Of a stretch of DNA of 64,000 nucleotides, positions 49,594-61,311 are shown piece by piece. The stretch comes from Cryptomeria japonica (Eukaryota > Streptophyta > Pinopsida > Cupressales > Cupressaceae): the NCBI RefSeq assembly GCF_030272615.1, contig NC_081410.1, positions 260,452,437-260,516,436 on the forward strand. Direction: 5' to 3'. How positions within the stretch are numbered: position 1 is the stretch's first letter; each line of letters begins with the position of its first letter. Both the position numbers and the translations under genes were made by a program. Below the pieces are notes generated by a model. The model saw nothing but the letters and a program-made list of their open reading frames with translations. It searched no databases and was not told the DNA's origin.

Positions 49594-51570
49594 ATGAAGC
49601 CAACACAAGATACAAGGGTTCCATATAACAGAGAATTAGTATATCCTACCAAAGAAATTCAAGAAAAGTTATGGGAAACCTTTGAGGAAAAGCTCAAATT
49701 GAATGATGAAGGAATGGAAAAATATTCTTTGCATAATTTTCCACTTTTACCTATGTCATATGGAAAGTCTACAAATATCCAATCAAAGACCTCAAAGAAA
49801 TCAAAAGATATGTTTAATGGAGCATTTGTTAGAGCTGGAACCCTTGAAGAAGAAACCGAAGACAAGGACACTCTTGGTTGGTTGTACAAAGATGAAAATG
49901 AAACTATAGCAATAGCCGTAGAAGTCAATATTCCCATAGAAAAATATGGCAGTGGTTATAAAATCATGCAAAAAATGGGATATGAAGGAAAAGGACCAAT
50001 TGGTAAGCGACATCAAGGTATTTTAGAACCTATTTGTCCCCACTCGCAATCTAAAGAAGATAAATTAGGACTTGGATATCTAAAATTAAATCAAAAGAAA
50101 CATAATCATCAACAGCCAAAGTGGAGAAATAAATCAGTCTCTAAAGATGAACAATGGCAAGAAAAGCTACATCAAGCAGCAAAAATAGTAGCCAATAAGC
50201 AGAAACAAGAACTTGAGAAACAAGAAGAAGAGATTGCAATCAAAAGAAAAGAAGAATCTTGTCAACAAGTTCAAGGAATACGAGCAAGTGTAGAATATGA
50301 ACAAGATATTCCAGAAGCAGTGAAAATTGAGATGGCAGAAATCATAGAACTTTTTGCACCATACAACATTCATGTGTGGTATAGTGGTATAGTCCTAGAC
50401 AATGGTTCAGAGACAGATTCAAATGAATATGAATGGGGTCTAGATGTCTCATCTATTATATCAAGTGAAGAAATAAATGAAGAGCAAGCAACTATCATAA
50501 AGGAAGACTTCTTTATTACAAAACTAAAGATGGAGTTAGAAAGAAGACAAGAAGAACTCAGAATCCAGAGAAAAGAGGCATATACAAGACAACAAAAGAA
50601 ATGGGATGACAAAGACAAATAAATAATGCCACAAGAAGCAAAAATATATATAGATCAAGCATCTGGAAATATTAGATTTATATAAAATAAAGGGCAAGAT
50701 GTACCAAGGTATGACAGAACCATAGAAGAACTAAGAGATAGTCAAGTAGAATTGACTATTAGTCCAGAAGAAGCTGAGTTTGAAAGAAGACAAAAGCTAC
50801 CAAAAGAATTCTCTATGTCATGTGCACCAATATGTCAACTTCAAAATGCAAATGAATTCATTAAAAATAATCAAGAAGGAACTTGCAGTACTAAAGATGT
50901 AGGTGCTGATATAATCCATTCATTTAAGGGACAAACATCAGTTGAAGATCCATTTGAGTGTGAACTACAAAATGCTAATACTAATTTTGGTAGAACTAAT
51001 TGGAGAATACTTGGGGGAAATAATCCTCAAGATCATTCTATCTATGACATTACCTACTCTACGCCAAATTATGACCATTATGTCATGAACTTTGAAGCAC
51101 ATAACGATGACAATGATTATGACTTACCCCTTCTTCATCCTGAATTAATTGATTGGGATAATCTAGAAGATCCTGAATTAGATGTCTTTTCCAATGATCA
51201 TGACTTAGCTGTGTATCTTAATGTCATCGAACCCATAACACATAAGATATCTTCCATTGCGGAATCAAGTAACGTTTCTTGTAGTCAGGAGAATGCCAAA
51301 TTTTCCCGTCGCAAAATTGAAATAAAACAAGGAAAGAGACCTACTGCTGAAAACCATTTCATGGCAACACTAGATCAATCAAAAGGGAAAATAAAGGACG
51401 TATTTGACGGTGAAAACCTCTTGGAGGCACCAGAAGATGGAAAGTTTGACATCCTCCTTGCATATTTTTCAGGAGAGATCTTCTATTCTAATAGAACCAA
51501 CAGAAGCAATAAACATTGGAACATCAAAGGATCCCAAGATACTTCATTCTACTGCCTCATTATCAGATAA
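49594..51570 (+). pseudogene. Element B G-patch domain and acidic linker before RT
   Basis: After the protease the same frame gives 342 open codons, then 272 more from 50752 after a TAA at 50620. At about 49939-50064 lies YGSGYKIMQKMGYEGKGPIG followed by KRHQGILEPI, a G-patch signature (glycine-rich, RNA-binding). Gln-, Lys- and Glu-rich coiled coil follows (50150-50620), then an acidic linker with LPLLHPELIDWDNLEDPELD, shared with element A. Betaretroviruses also carry a G-patch next to the protease; here it is probably convergent. It may aid reverse transcription or RNA binding. Confidence 0.75.
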
Positions 51571-51589
51571 AGAGAGGAAATAATACATA

Positions 51590-52440
51590 GAATTCTTCAG
51601 ACAAAGACAAATAAATTTTGCTTGGTCCTATGGTGACATGCCGAGACCTATTCCAAATCTTATAATGCATCATCTTAATGTGGATTTAAAAGCAAAACCA
51701 GTTAAGCAAAAGCTAAGAAAGATGCATCCACACATTGCTCTTCTTGTAAAAGCCGAGCTAAAGAAACTATTAGATGTGGGTTTCATAAGACTTGTTGCCT
51801 ATCTAGAATGGGTTTCAAGCATTGTACCAGTGTCAAAGCTGGATAAAAGCATAAGAGTCTAAACCAATTTTAGATATTTGAACAAAGTATGTCCCAAAGA
51901 TGATTTCCCACTATGCAACATTGATATATTTGTGGACTTATCGACATGGCATGAGATGTTTTCATTAATGGATGGATTCTCAGGATACAATCAAATAAGA
52001 ATCGCCCCTGAAGAACAAGAAAAGACAACATTCATTGATGCATGGGGTACTTATTGTTGGAATGTTATGCCATTTGGGCTTAAGAATGCAGGAGCAACTT
52101 ATCAAAGGGCTATGACGACAATTTTCCATGATATGATGCATAGATTTATGGAAGATTATGTAGATGATATACTTGCAAAATATCATACAAGACGAGAACA
52201 TTTGAACATCTTAAGCAAGATCTTTGATAGGCTGGAAAGATATCAGTTGAGATTAAATCTAAAGAAATGTGCATTTGGAGTAACCTCTGGAAAACTTCTT
52301 GGGTACATTATATCAGCCCATGGAATTGATGTAGATCCTGAAAAGGTAAAAGCCATCATGGAGATGGAGTCACCTAGGAACATAATTCAATTGCGATCTT
52401 TACAAGAAAGATTGCAATCAATTAGAAGATTTGTCTCTCA
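51590..52440 (+). pseudogene. Element B reverse transcriptase
   Basis: Motifs: KPVKQKLRKMHPHIALLVKA, SSIVPVSKLDKSIRV, NKVCPKDDFPL, SLMDGFSGYNQI, MPFGLKNAGATYQRAM and catalytic YVDD at 52157-52168, then LRLNLKKCAFGVTSGKLLGY. One stop at 51860-51862. The frame differs from that of the upstream linker; the shift lies at about 51520-51590. Closely similar to the RT of element A. Confidence 0.9.
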
Positions 52441-53029
52441 ATTAGAAAATATATGTCATCCATTCACTCATATTTTACATAAGAACATTCCATTCAAATG
52501 GGATCAGAAATGTGAGGAAGCTTTTATGCAAATCAAAGAATATCTCATGAATCCTCCAGTACTGGTATCACCAATCAAAGAGAAACCATTGTTGCTCTAT
52601 ATCTTGGTGACAAACATATCATTAGGCACTCTCCTAACTCAACATGATGAAGAAGGAAAAGAAAGAGTAGTGTATTACATCAATAGAACACTTGTTGGCT
52701 ATGAACTGAATTATACATCAATAGAGAAAACATGTCTAGCAGTTGTATTTGCAACTTAGAAGCTACGACATTATATGCTGACTCAATCTGTGAAGCTAAT
52801 AGCAAAGATAGGTCCACTAAAGTATTTGCTGAACAAGTCAACTTTAATAGGAAGATTAGCCAAATGGGTTATGATACTGAGTGAATTTGATATAGATTAT
52901 GTTGATCAAAAAGCTATCAAAGGACAGGTCATTGCTGATCAATTAGGCAAAGCTCCTTTACAAAATAACATACCATTGCACATTGAATTTCCTGATGCAG
53001 ACATTCCGACAGTAAGTACAAAATTTTGA
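52441..53029 (+). pseudogene. Element B first RNase H (connection domain)
   Basis: Follows RT in the same frame: HKNIPFKWDQKCEEAFMQIK, LLLYILVTNISLGTLLTQHD, RVVYYINRTLVGYELNYTSI and LAKWVMILSEFDIDYVDQ. The LYILVT position lacks the first catalytic Asp, as in A. A stop at 52757-52759 replaces a Gln codon. Confidence 0.82.
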
Positions 53030-53430
53030 GAATTGTACTTTGATGGTTCTTATACACAATATGGATTAGGTGCATGAATTTTATTCATCACACCTCAGAG
53101 ACATAGAATTCCAAAATCATATAGACTGCGGTTTCCATGCACAAACAAACCTGGAGAATAAGAAGCATTGACTATTGGGCTCAAAATGGCTATTGAATGG
53201 AATATCAAGGAATTACATGTTTATGGCGATTCACAACTTATCATCAAACAAATAAATGATGATTATCAAACTAAGGATGACAAGATCATGCCCTACAAAC
53301 AACTGGTAGAAGAGTTTAAAGAACACTTTGCAGAAAAATCATTTACTCAAATCACAAGAAATGAGAATAAAGCAGTAGATGCGATGGCTACAATAGCATC
53401 TCTCTTGTAGAATAGGGAAAATCAACAGCA
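53030..53430 (+). pseudogene. Element B second RNase H (aRNH)
   Basis: ELYFDGSYTQYGLGA (Asp), a stop next to the Glu of the second motif (GE.EALTIGLKMAIEW), HVYGDSQLIIKQI (Asp) and NKAVDAMATIASLL (Asp). Three stops fall in the first 45 codons. The four acidic positions are otherwise recognisable and match element A. Confidence 0.85.
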
Positions 53431-54778
53431 TTACAAATTCCTCGTGGAAGATATCTTAACCCCTATCACTCAATCCCAACATACCTACATGATTTGTCAT
53501 ATATCAGGGATCAACCAATCTTTATACGACCAAACCTATCAATACTTAAAAGAGAATATCCTTCCTCCTAACCTATCTCACAATCAAAGAATAAATTTTA
53601 TCTGTTAGTCATCCCACTATACTATTATTGCTGATACCCTATATAGGAGAGGTCTAGATAGTACTTTATCGAGATGTCTTGAACAAGAAGAATCTGAAAA
53701 AGTTCTTAATGAAGTTCACACAGGTATTTGTGGTGCACACTCAAGTGGATTAACACTGGCTAAGAAACTTCTTCGTATGGGTTACTATTGGCCTACTATG
53801 GAGAGAGATTCATTCACATATACCAAAAAATGCAAACAATGTCAGATCCATGGGAATCTCATTCACGCACCAGCACAATAATTGTATCCTATGGCTAGAT
53901 CATGGCCATTTTCTCAATGGGGCCTTGATTTGGCAGGAAAGACAAATCCTTCATCTTCTAATGGACATATGTTCATTCTGATTGCTACTGAGTATTTCAC
54001 TAAATGGATTGAAACAGTACCTCTGACAAAAGTGATAGGAAAACAAATATCATCATTCATCTTGAATTATATAATATGTCGCTATGGAGTTCCTATGACC
54101 ATAATCACTGACAATGGATGACCATTTAAGAATCAAGATGTGAATGAACTATGTGAGCAATTTCATATCCAACATAGGTTTTCTACTCCATATTATCCAC
54201 AAGGAAATGGTCAAGCTGAGGCATCAAACAAAACTATCTTGAAAATCTTGAAGAAAACAGTTAATGAAGCTGGAAAAGACTGGCACATTAAGCTAAATCC
54301 TTCTCTTTGGGCATACCGAACTAACATCCGCTCACCAACGAGGGTAACTCCATATTACTTAGTCTATGGATCATAAGCCATCTTACCCATAGAAGTAGAG
54401 ATACCTTCTCTGCAGGTTTCCTTGAAAGGTCTGGCACCAGAGGAAGAACAATGAGTCTCTAGACTCCAAGAACTTGAACTGATCCAAGAACGTCACCAAA
54501 ATACAACAGATCATTTGAAAGTGTATCAACAAAGAATGGCAAGAAGTTATAATCATAGAGTCAAGCCATGCATTTTTCAGATTGGAGATATATTTCTAAG
54601 GGAGAATCAAAGAAATCAACAAGACCGAGAAAAGAAGGGTAAATTTGAACCAAATTGGCTAGGACCTTTTGTCATAGTAGCAGCATATGGCTCAGGAGCA
54701 TACAAGTTATCTACCGCTGAAGGTGATTGGTTTGATGATCCTATCAATTCCATCCATCTCAAGAAATTCTATGCTTGA
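53431..54778 (+). pseudogene. Element B integrase
   Basis: HHCC module EVHTGICGAHSSG ... KKCKQCQIHGN (about 53715-53860), then QWGLDLAGK (Asp), IITDNG (Asp, 54113-54121 region, followed by a stop where A has Arg), YYPQGNGQAEASNK (Glu), RTNIRSPTRVTPYYLVYGS and WLGPFVIVAAYGSGAYKLS. Stops near 53608, 53879, 54119 and 54374; one further at about 54452. Ends at the natural TGA 54776-54778, collinear with the end of A's integrase. Confidence 0.88.
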
Positions 54779-56513
54779 GATATAATTCCTAGAAAAAATC
54801 AATACAAAGCATATAAGTCTTGAAGAAATCAACAAAAATCAGAAAATCCCTAAAAGGCATAAAATAGTAAAAATCAAAAATAAAAAAAGGGAAAAATGCA
54901 ATAAATTTAGATGGTGAAAACCTGGTAAACAAGCGCTATCTAAAAGTGAGTCCTTCCATCTATGAGATCGCTTTGTGCACCTATCCACTCCATCCTATCA
55001 CATCTATCACTTTCATCTATCCTAGCTTATCCATTCCATCTTTCACATCCATTGCTTTGAACCATTTAGCAGGAAATATGTAGCTTACCAAAAGTTAACA
55101 ATCTTTGACATACTTGTCATAGTCATTGTCTTATATTTTTTTAGAATCAATTAATCTGCATTTGTATCCCATCATGGTTTGGATCTTGATCAATTCATAC
55201 ATCCATAATAAATTTTTGTTTCCGCTGGGGGGAAAATCCTAATTCCTTTTGCTAAGGTGATCTTTTGAATCTTTGAAAATCCAAAACATTCGAAAAACTT
55301 AGAAAAAACAAAAACACCTAGGGTTTTAAAACAGGTAACAAGCAACAAAGCAATGAAGATCAAGGCATCTTATGACAACTGAATTGTGAAACTTAGAAAA
55401 TGAAGAATTAACCGACAAGTAATAAAAGATTATCAAAGATCATTCATCAAGATGATTGTATCAGTTAATGACCATTAGAACATGTGAATGACATGCAAGA
55501 TTGAGTGTTTATATCTTGATTTTATTGCTAATCATGTACTCTATGTGACTCAAGAATGTTCATGACTAGAGAAGCTATGATGAGGCATGATTATTTTTCT
55601 TTGATTGTTGTCTATGGTTTATCTCTTACTAAAGTATCTACTTGTCTAAGGATATGATCAGAAAAAGATCAAGGAGGATGTTCCAAGTCATGCATGAAAG
55701 GAGATATTCCTTGTTTGTTCTACAAGAAATACTCAGGTCAACTTGATTCATTATATCAAGTTGCTTGTATTAACTTGGTATATCAAAATCCATGTAAGAA
55801 ATACTCAGGTCATCTTGGATCATTATGTCAAGTTGCTTGTATTTTCTTACAACATTTTAAAGCTCAATGATGAAATCAAGCACTGTTACAAGATAAAATA
55901 TGAAGAATGGCAGTATCATTTTTAGTTAGATCATTTTAGATTAGCCCATTATTCATCTGCATTATAAGCATTCAATGTCAGTTGCATTTTAAGCATTTCA
56001 TTTCATTCACAAATCAATGGTAATGAATAAAGATTGAGTATACTTGGACAAACAAAAACAATTTGCATTTGATAATTGTAGGTGCATTCATTTTTAGAAT
56101 CATTTTAATCATCATCCCTTTCATTTAGTTGCATTTAAATCATTGCATTAGTTTGCATTCAATTAAGTGTATTTCATTAATCATGTAGTAATCATCATTA
56201 TTATTTGCATTATCATTTCATTAAAGTCATTTAGTTGCATCTTTGCACTTAGATTCATAATTATTATAAGCATTACATATAAAAAATCAAAAGTATTTAT
56301 CATTGCATCATCATATAAAGCATCATCATAATGAAGAGAAAAGATCATAACATCATCCATCTAATCACTGCATCCATATAATCAATGCATAATAAAGATC
56401 ATCATCATATAGAGTCCATGTCTGCATATAGATCATCATAAAACAATAAAAGTCCAAGTATACAATGATATCAGATCAAAAGTACAAATGCCTCATCAAT
56501 ACAAAGTCAAGTC
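54779..56513 (+). other. Element B spacer between integrase and antisense gene
   Basis: No gene. An A-rich stretch after the integrase stop (54790-54905) and ATGGTGAAAACCTGGTAAA at 54911-54929 are shared with element A. A two-copy 72-bp repeat (AAGAAATACTCAGGTCA...) occupies 55724-55867. From 55940 to 56460 there is ATCATTTAGTTGCATTT-type low-complexity sequence. Confidence 0.7.
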
Positions 56514-58595
56514 AAGGCTGTCCTGTACCACTACCACCTGACTCTGTCCGTCTCTGTGGCTATGGGCGAGAAGATCCTCTAGATGCCTGTCTCCCATGAT
56601 CACCACTCCTCTGAGGAGGTCTCATGACTCAACCACTGCTAGTATCCATCCTCACAATGGTATGATAACTACCTGCTCTTTGGCTCTCTGTGACTAAATC
56701 ATCATACAGTCATCACCAATGGGAAGTCTCCTTTCCGACCTGAACTAGTGCTCTAACAGTATCAGCTGAGAGAATTCCAAATCCAACCTGCTGAATGTGA
56801 TCAAGGAGGCCCTGAGTATCATGTTGTCTCCTAACAACTCTCTCTCTCTCTCTTTATCATTAGTGTCTATACTTATGCTCTAAGATGATCTATCTATGCT
56901 ATGAGACTATCCATGGCCTCCTGCTCTAGCACATCCTACTCTAGCACATCCGGTTATGGTACATGAACCCCAATACCCTCATCTCCACCTCCCTGTCCAC
57001 CTGTTAGAATCTCAATCTGAGTAGCTCTCAGAACTAGTCTAATGAGTGGAACATGATCATTCAGATCCTCATCCTCTCCACCATGCACTGCAATAACCCT
57101 AGGGTCTAGTTGAATCTGACCAAAATCAATGCCTCTCCCATAACCCCCATCTAGTCCAGTCATCCTGCCTCCTCCTATGGATGACAACCCTCTCAATGAT
57201 CTCATCCCTGCCCTGGCAGTATCCCTCCCAATCTATCCAACCTCTCTCCAACCCATAGGAAACAGTCTCCCTATCCTGCCAACTGGTCCAAATGGTCCTT
57301 CACGGACTGTCAATCGACCTCCTCTCCGTCTGGGTCTCCTATTGCCACGACCTCCATCTCCTCCCTCATCTCCATCTCCGTCGGCCTCCTGAGAAACTCT
57401 AAGCTCTCATCTCCATTTCCATCTCCTGATAATTGGATCATTTGAATCATCATCCTCATCTCCTGAGATAGGAGGAGGATCTGCTGGATCGGTAATACGA
57501 GGAAATAGGTGTGCCAATATGTAATAAGCATAATCTACAGTAACCCTAGGATCTAGAATGTGCAATCTCATATCATAAGCTACCCTAGGAGTAGCTAGAA
57601 ACTCTACACGTGCTAACTCAAATGAAAAAGAAGGTCCCCAATCTTGCCTATCTCTATACCATCGTGCATATATTTTAACACCAGTAGGCATAGGCTGAAT
57701 GATACCAAATTGTCTCAAAATGTGACTAATCAATTGTCTCTCAACAATGAATGGAGTTCGACCAATGAGATCTCTACTCTGCATAATAAATGGTATATGT
57801 TTGTGCGTCATCCATCCATGGCTCACAATTGATATAAGGTCACTAAATAACACTATCCAGTGAATCAAGATCCCAACGCCAATACTCCATCTTACCTAGC
57901 TAATGCTGAGTACAGATACCTGCATATAGATAAACATATATCTGTCTCTCACAACAAACTCTATGATGAATAGGCCGAGTAATAGCAATGTGCTCCCAAC
58001 ACCAAATCTGCAAAAGTGTGCATCCTATCGATAGACTAGCACCCTCATCAAAAACAACCTGATGAAGATCATGATATAAATGAGCAAGCATGCAAACACC
58101 CCACGCATATCGAGTCTGACGCTACATCATGCTCTGAAGAATATCACCCCAACCAACAACAAAACCTCGAGATCTCCTATCTGGATAGATGAATACCCCA
58201 ATCAAACCTGCAAGAATCATAGGGAGAGTCTTGTAATGCATAATCATATCCTCCCATCAGATCTCTCCTCTTGAAATGCTCTCATCACCAAATACAGCTC
58301 TGCATGCCTCTGTCCCTCCATGATCCTAAAAATCATACTGAACTAGCTCACCGGTCACTAGAATGTGGAGAATCCTGTATACATCCTCAAGAGTCACACT
58401 AATCTCACCCGTGGGTAGGTGCAAAGTGTTATGCTCGCTATGCCATCTCTCAGTTATCGCTGTCAACAATCTCCTATTATGGGTAATATCAGGCATGTAT
58501 AACAAGTGGCGTAATCCAGAGACATCTATATGTCTCACCTCTGCCTATGTAAGCTCTGGCACTAAGTGTCCCATCGCCGTGAATTTCTCTCGACA

Positions 58596-59395
58596 CTGGA
58601 GAACATCAAGTTTCTCCTATTTACCAAGAGAATTTGATCATCAATCATCTATCTATCAAATCAAAGAGATTACTAATCTCTAACATCAATAATTGGTAAA
58701 TCTTTTCACATGAAGCAAATCAGGCTATCAAATCAATTTAAACCTATCAATCATGGTTTTCTATCAATCACTGAGTTCAATCAAACTCTGCTATGCTCTT
58801 CATCAGAAACTAAATCGGTTTCTTAGAGCTAATCTATCCAATCACATAAAATCAATCAATCATTTATCCTATCAATCAACATTATCAAATCAAACAATGA
58901 AGTACCTATTCATCACAATCGCGCATCAAAATGCCTAAATCTAATCATCAAAGTGAATTTTTTACTATGAAATACATCAAACACATTCATCAGAAGAAAA
59001 AGTGCTAATCTTTTTAACAAAAATGCTATTCTATTGAACGCAAGTGCTGAATCATACATATGCGTGAACATTTTTAACAAAAGTGCTAAACTTTCGAGCA
59101 TATGCGTGAAACAATCAAAATCATTGTTTTAAGAATCAAAAGCGCAAACATTGAGAGAAAAAGCGTTGACCAAGCAAAAGCACTAACATACATCACACAT
59201 GTGCTAACAAAATGAGCACATGCACTAAACTTATCACATGCGCTACTTTTACATGCAAAAGCACTAAAACAGAAAACAAAAATGCTAAACATACTTGCTG
59301 AAAATTAAAAAAAAATCAAAATAACAAAAAACACGCTAAAAAATATATGAAAAATCGTACGACAAGTTGCAAGAAGTTTGGGTTAAGATACATAC
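58596..59395 (-). other. Predicted intron of the antisense PMD gene (element B)
   Basis: 800 bp, GTATGT to CTCCAG, phase 0, matching the intron position in element A. It contains the decayed GCGC-motif array. Confidence 0.62.
58915..59295. repeat. Decayed GCGC-motif array in element B
   Basis: About 14 boxes of ACAAAAGTGCTAAAC or CACATGCGCTAAC type, near 59001, 59022, 59043, 59060, 59082, 59102, 59141, 59162, 59179, 59201, 59220, 59239, 59260 and 59282. Same orientation relative to pol as the array in element A; most CpGs have become TpG or CpA. Confidence 0.75.
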
Positions 59396-59543
59396 CGGAT
59401 ACCCATACTCAGGAGGTCGCTGATATCATTGAACATGCTCAAATCGATGGTTCTCCAATGGGATCACCATTTTGCCACCTCACCAAGGCAATTTCTTCAC
59501 AAAGCTGACAAGGATGCAAATGAAAATAAAATTAACTTTGGTT

Positions 59544-59551
59544 AATTTTAT
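59544..59551 (-). promoter_or_regulatory. Candidate TATA box of the antisense gene (element B)
   Basis: TATAAAAT on the minus strand, 81 bp before the ATG, the same distance as in element A. Confidence 0.5.
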
Positions 59552-59690
59552 ATTTACTATTTGGAAGGGTAATTATTGTTTTTCAATGGGGCAATTATAT
59601 TTATTTTTCATAAATAAATTTAATTGACGGACCTTTTCAATTAACGTGAGATCAATCGCTTATCAAAATTGTTCAACAAATTCACGATCA

Positions 59691-59710
59691 ATCTCCCAAG
59701 GGGGCACACA
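59691..59710 (-). promoter_or_regulatory. Conserved motif upstream of the antisense gene (element B)
   Basis: TGTGTGCCCCCTTGGGAGAT on the minus strand, counterpart of 18018-18037 in element A. Confidence 0.5.
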
Positions 59711-59789
59711 ATCAAGATTTTTATCTCTGTCAGGCACACCATCGAGACTTGATTTAATCTTTGAAACAATGTTATCTTGACGTCGTTTC

Positions 59790-59803
59790 AAAGAGGGGCA
59801 AAA
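59790..59803 (+). promoter_or_regulatory. Element B polypurine tract
   Basis: AAAGAGGGGCAAAA directly before the 3' LTR. Confidence 0.88.
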
Positions 59804-60950
59804 TGTATACACATAAAAATGGCTATGAGCAATTAAATAAATATTTTATATTTATTTAATGTTTATTCTTCTATTAAATAGTTAGTTTGAAAAGATTAAT
59901 TTATTTAATTCATTTCGTGTCTTTCTATTAATTAATTCATCTATCCTTTTCCTCTAATTAATTAAATATCTAATATTTAATTATTCTTCTGATCAATTAA
60001 TTGAATATCTAATATTTAATTATTTCCTCCAATCATTCGAATATCTAATATTTAAGATTATTCTTCTATCCTATAGCCTCAAATATTAAATATTTTTTAA
60101 ATTATTTAATCTCTTTTCCAACTCACCTTCCATCTCCACTTCATCTTCCCTTTGCCAACTCATCAATCATGTGGCTACAAATACTAATATTTCTTAAATA
60201 TTAATTCATCATTTATCTCCAACCTCCAAATTTAATGAAATATTATGTACGTACACATATTTCTTAAATTTTCTTCTATATTCCCTCCAACATCCCTATA
60301 GCTTAGGAAGGACTTGAGTCCACTTGTCCTCTCATGCCTAAATTTTCTCCAACCATCCCAAGATTTCCTCAGTCAACAACCTAGTCAAGGTGAGATGAGT
60401 GACACTTTTCTTCTCCTTCCCCCTTTCTCTCAACCTTCACCTTTTCTCACAACCATCCAAATCTATAGATCTGATCATGACCGTTGATTTGGGCCACATC
60501 ATCTTATCCTCTCAAGGTCCATAAAATTAGGAGTTTGAGTTGAGAAAGAGTTAGTCTTCAAGTGAGTTTTCAAGCTAATCATTCATGAAAACTTATGCAT
60601 CCATGAGTTTTAATCTTGAAGCAAATAGAATCATATAGCATAATCATTTAGCATAGTTATTTAGCATTTCATATCATAGCATTAGTTAACTATCAGTTAT
60701 TAGTCCATTCTTCATATGCCATCTTGGAAGCTGTCAGTGCTTGTCTGAGAGCACACCATCTGCAACCAGGAACAATAGAGTTAGGACACAATGAGACATA
60801 AATCATGAAGGTAATAATAGTATTTTTATTTTATATCAATTTCATGTAGTTTCATTGGTTGAGTTTCGATTTCCTGTAGCATTTCCTTTGTATTTTGTGA
60901 AACTAACATGTTGCCGGTAGTATTCTAATGATGAAATTCAAGTCGACACA
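59804..60950 (+). repeat. Element B 3' LTR
   Basis: 1147 bp; lacks a 26-bp ATTAATTAATTTAATTG-type segment present in the 5' LTR. Confidence 0.93.
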
Positions 60951-60955
60951 GAAGG

Positions 60956-61173
60956 TTTTGACAACTTGATGGTTGGATTTACCCTAGTGAATCCTAGCCA
61001 TGATCTTGAGTAATGGGAGCAAACAAGTTGGTAGAGAGCTTCCGAAAAGAGTCTAGCTATTGGGGTTGATTCAAGAGAAGAGTATGGTATAAACAAGCAT
61101 GGTAGCCCACTATAACATCTCTTTCTAAACTACAAACTATAATTGCAACTCTTTTGTGAGGTCCTCCCTATCA
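60956..61173 (+). repeat. Element C 3' LTR, right part
   Basis: 218 bp collinear with 37556-37773 and ending TCCTCCCTATCA. Followed by CGAAC, the target duplication of C. Confidence 0.93.
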
Positions 61174-61292
61174 CGAACTAGGGCAACTATAACAAAAAAA
61201 TAAATAGCAAGGATAAAACCACTGGGCTATCCCATGCTAAATGCTAACATGCACAATGGGATCATATGAAACCATAGTACCCAATGTATGAA

Positions 61293-61309
61293 CATTGGCT
61301 CTGATACCA
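61293..61309 (-). promoter_or_regulatory. Element D primer-binding site (tRNA-iMet)
   Basis: On the minus strand TGGTATCAGAGCCAATG, two bases inside the 5' LTR; a full match to the usual plant initiator-Met PBS. It is now 25 kb from its own gag because C and B lie between. Confidence 0.9.
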
Positions 61310-61311
61310 GA

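Larger units (their letters stand above)
56514..59470 (-). pseudogene. Antisense PMD gene of element B, two exons, decayed
   Basis: Homologue of the A gene. Exon 1 (59470-59396) is again 25 codons: MVIPLENHRFEHV, then a TGA at codon 15, then YQRPPEYGYP; donor GTATGT at 59395. Acceptor CTCCAG, exon 2 from 58595, in frame with the PMD: GEISVTLEDVYRILHILVTG, LLQIWCWEHIAITRPI (about 58030-57985), DLIGRTPFIVERQLISHILR, then GDEDDDSNDPIIRRW and a Gly/Arg-rich tail to about 56514. Several stops and at least one frameshift (between 58091 and 57868). A TATAAAAT (59551-59544) stands 81 bp before the ATG. Confidence 0.75.
43792..60950 (+). mobile_element. Element B: near full-length Tat-lineage Ty3/gypsy element, 17.2 kb
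   Basis: LTRs 43792-44968 (1177 bp) and 59804-60950 (1147 bp), termini TGTATACAC...TCGACACA; target duplication GAAGG at 43787-43791 and 60951-60955. Order: PBS, 2.3-kb leader, gag, protease, G-patch, linker, RT, RNase H, aRNH, integrase, 1.7-kb spacer, antisense PMD gene, intron array, PPT. The gag-to-linker part is one frame with stops; RT-to-integrase is a second frame after a shift near 51520-51590. It is older than A: its LTRs differ by many substitutions and a 26-bp indel. Confidence 0.92.
36179..61173 (+). mobile_element. Element C: Ty3/gypsy chromovirus, 3' LTR split by element B
   Basis: Plus-strand element. 5' LTR 36179-37773, internal region 37774-42413, 3' LTR 42414-43791 plus 60956-61173. 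Termini TGGTGCAGG...CCCTATCA; target duplication CGAAC at 36174-36178 and 61174-61178. Without element B it is about 7.8 kb with LTRs of 1595 and 1596 bp. Gene order gag, protease, RT, RNase H, integrase, chromodomain. Integrase and RT wording is closest to the Reina/CRM side of the chromoviruses as I recall it. Inactive from stops and frameshifts. Confidence 0.9.
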
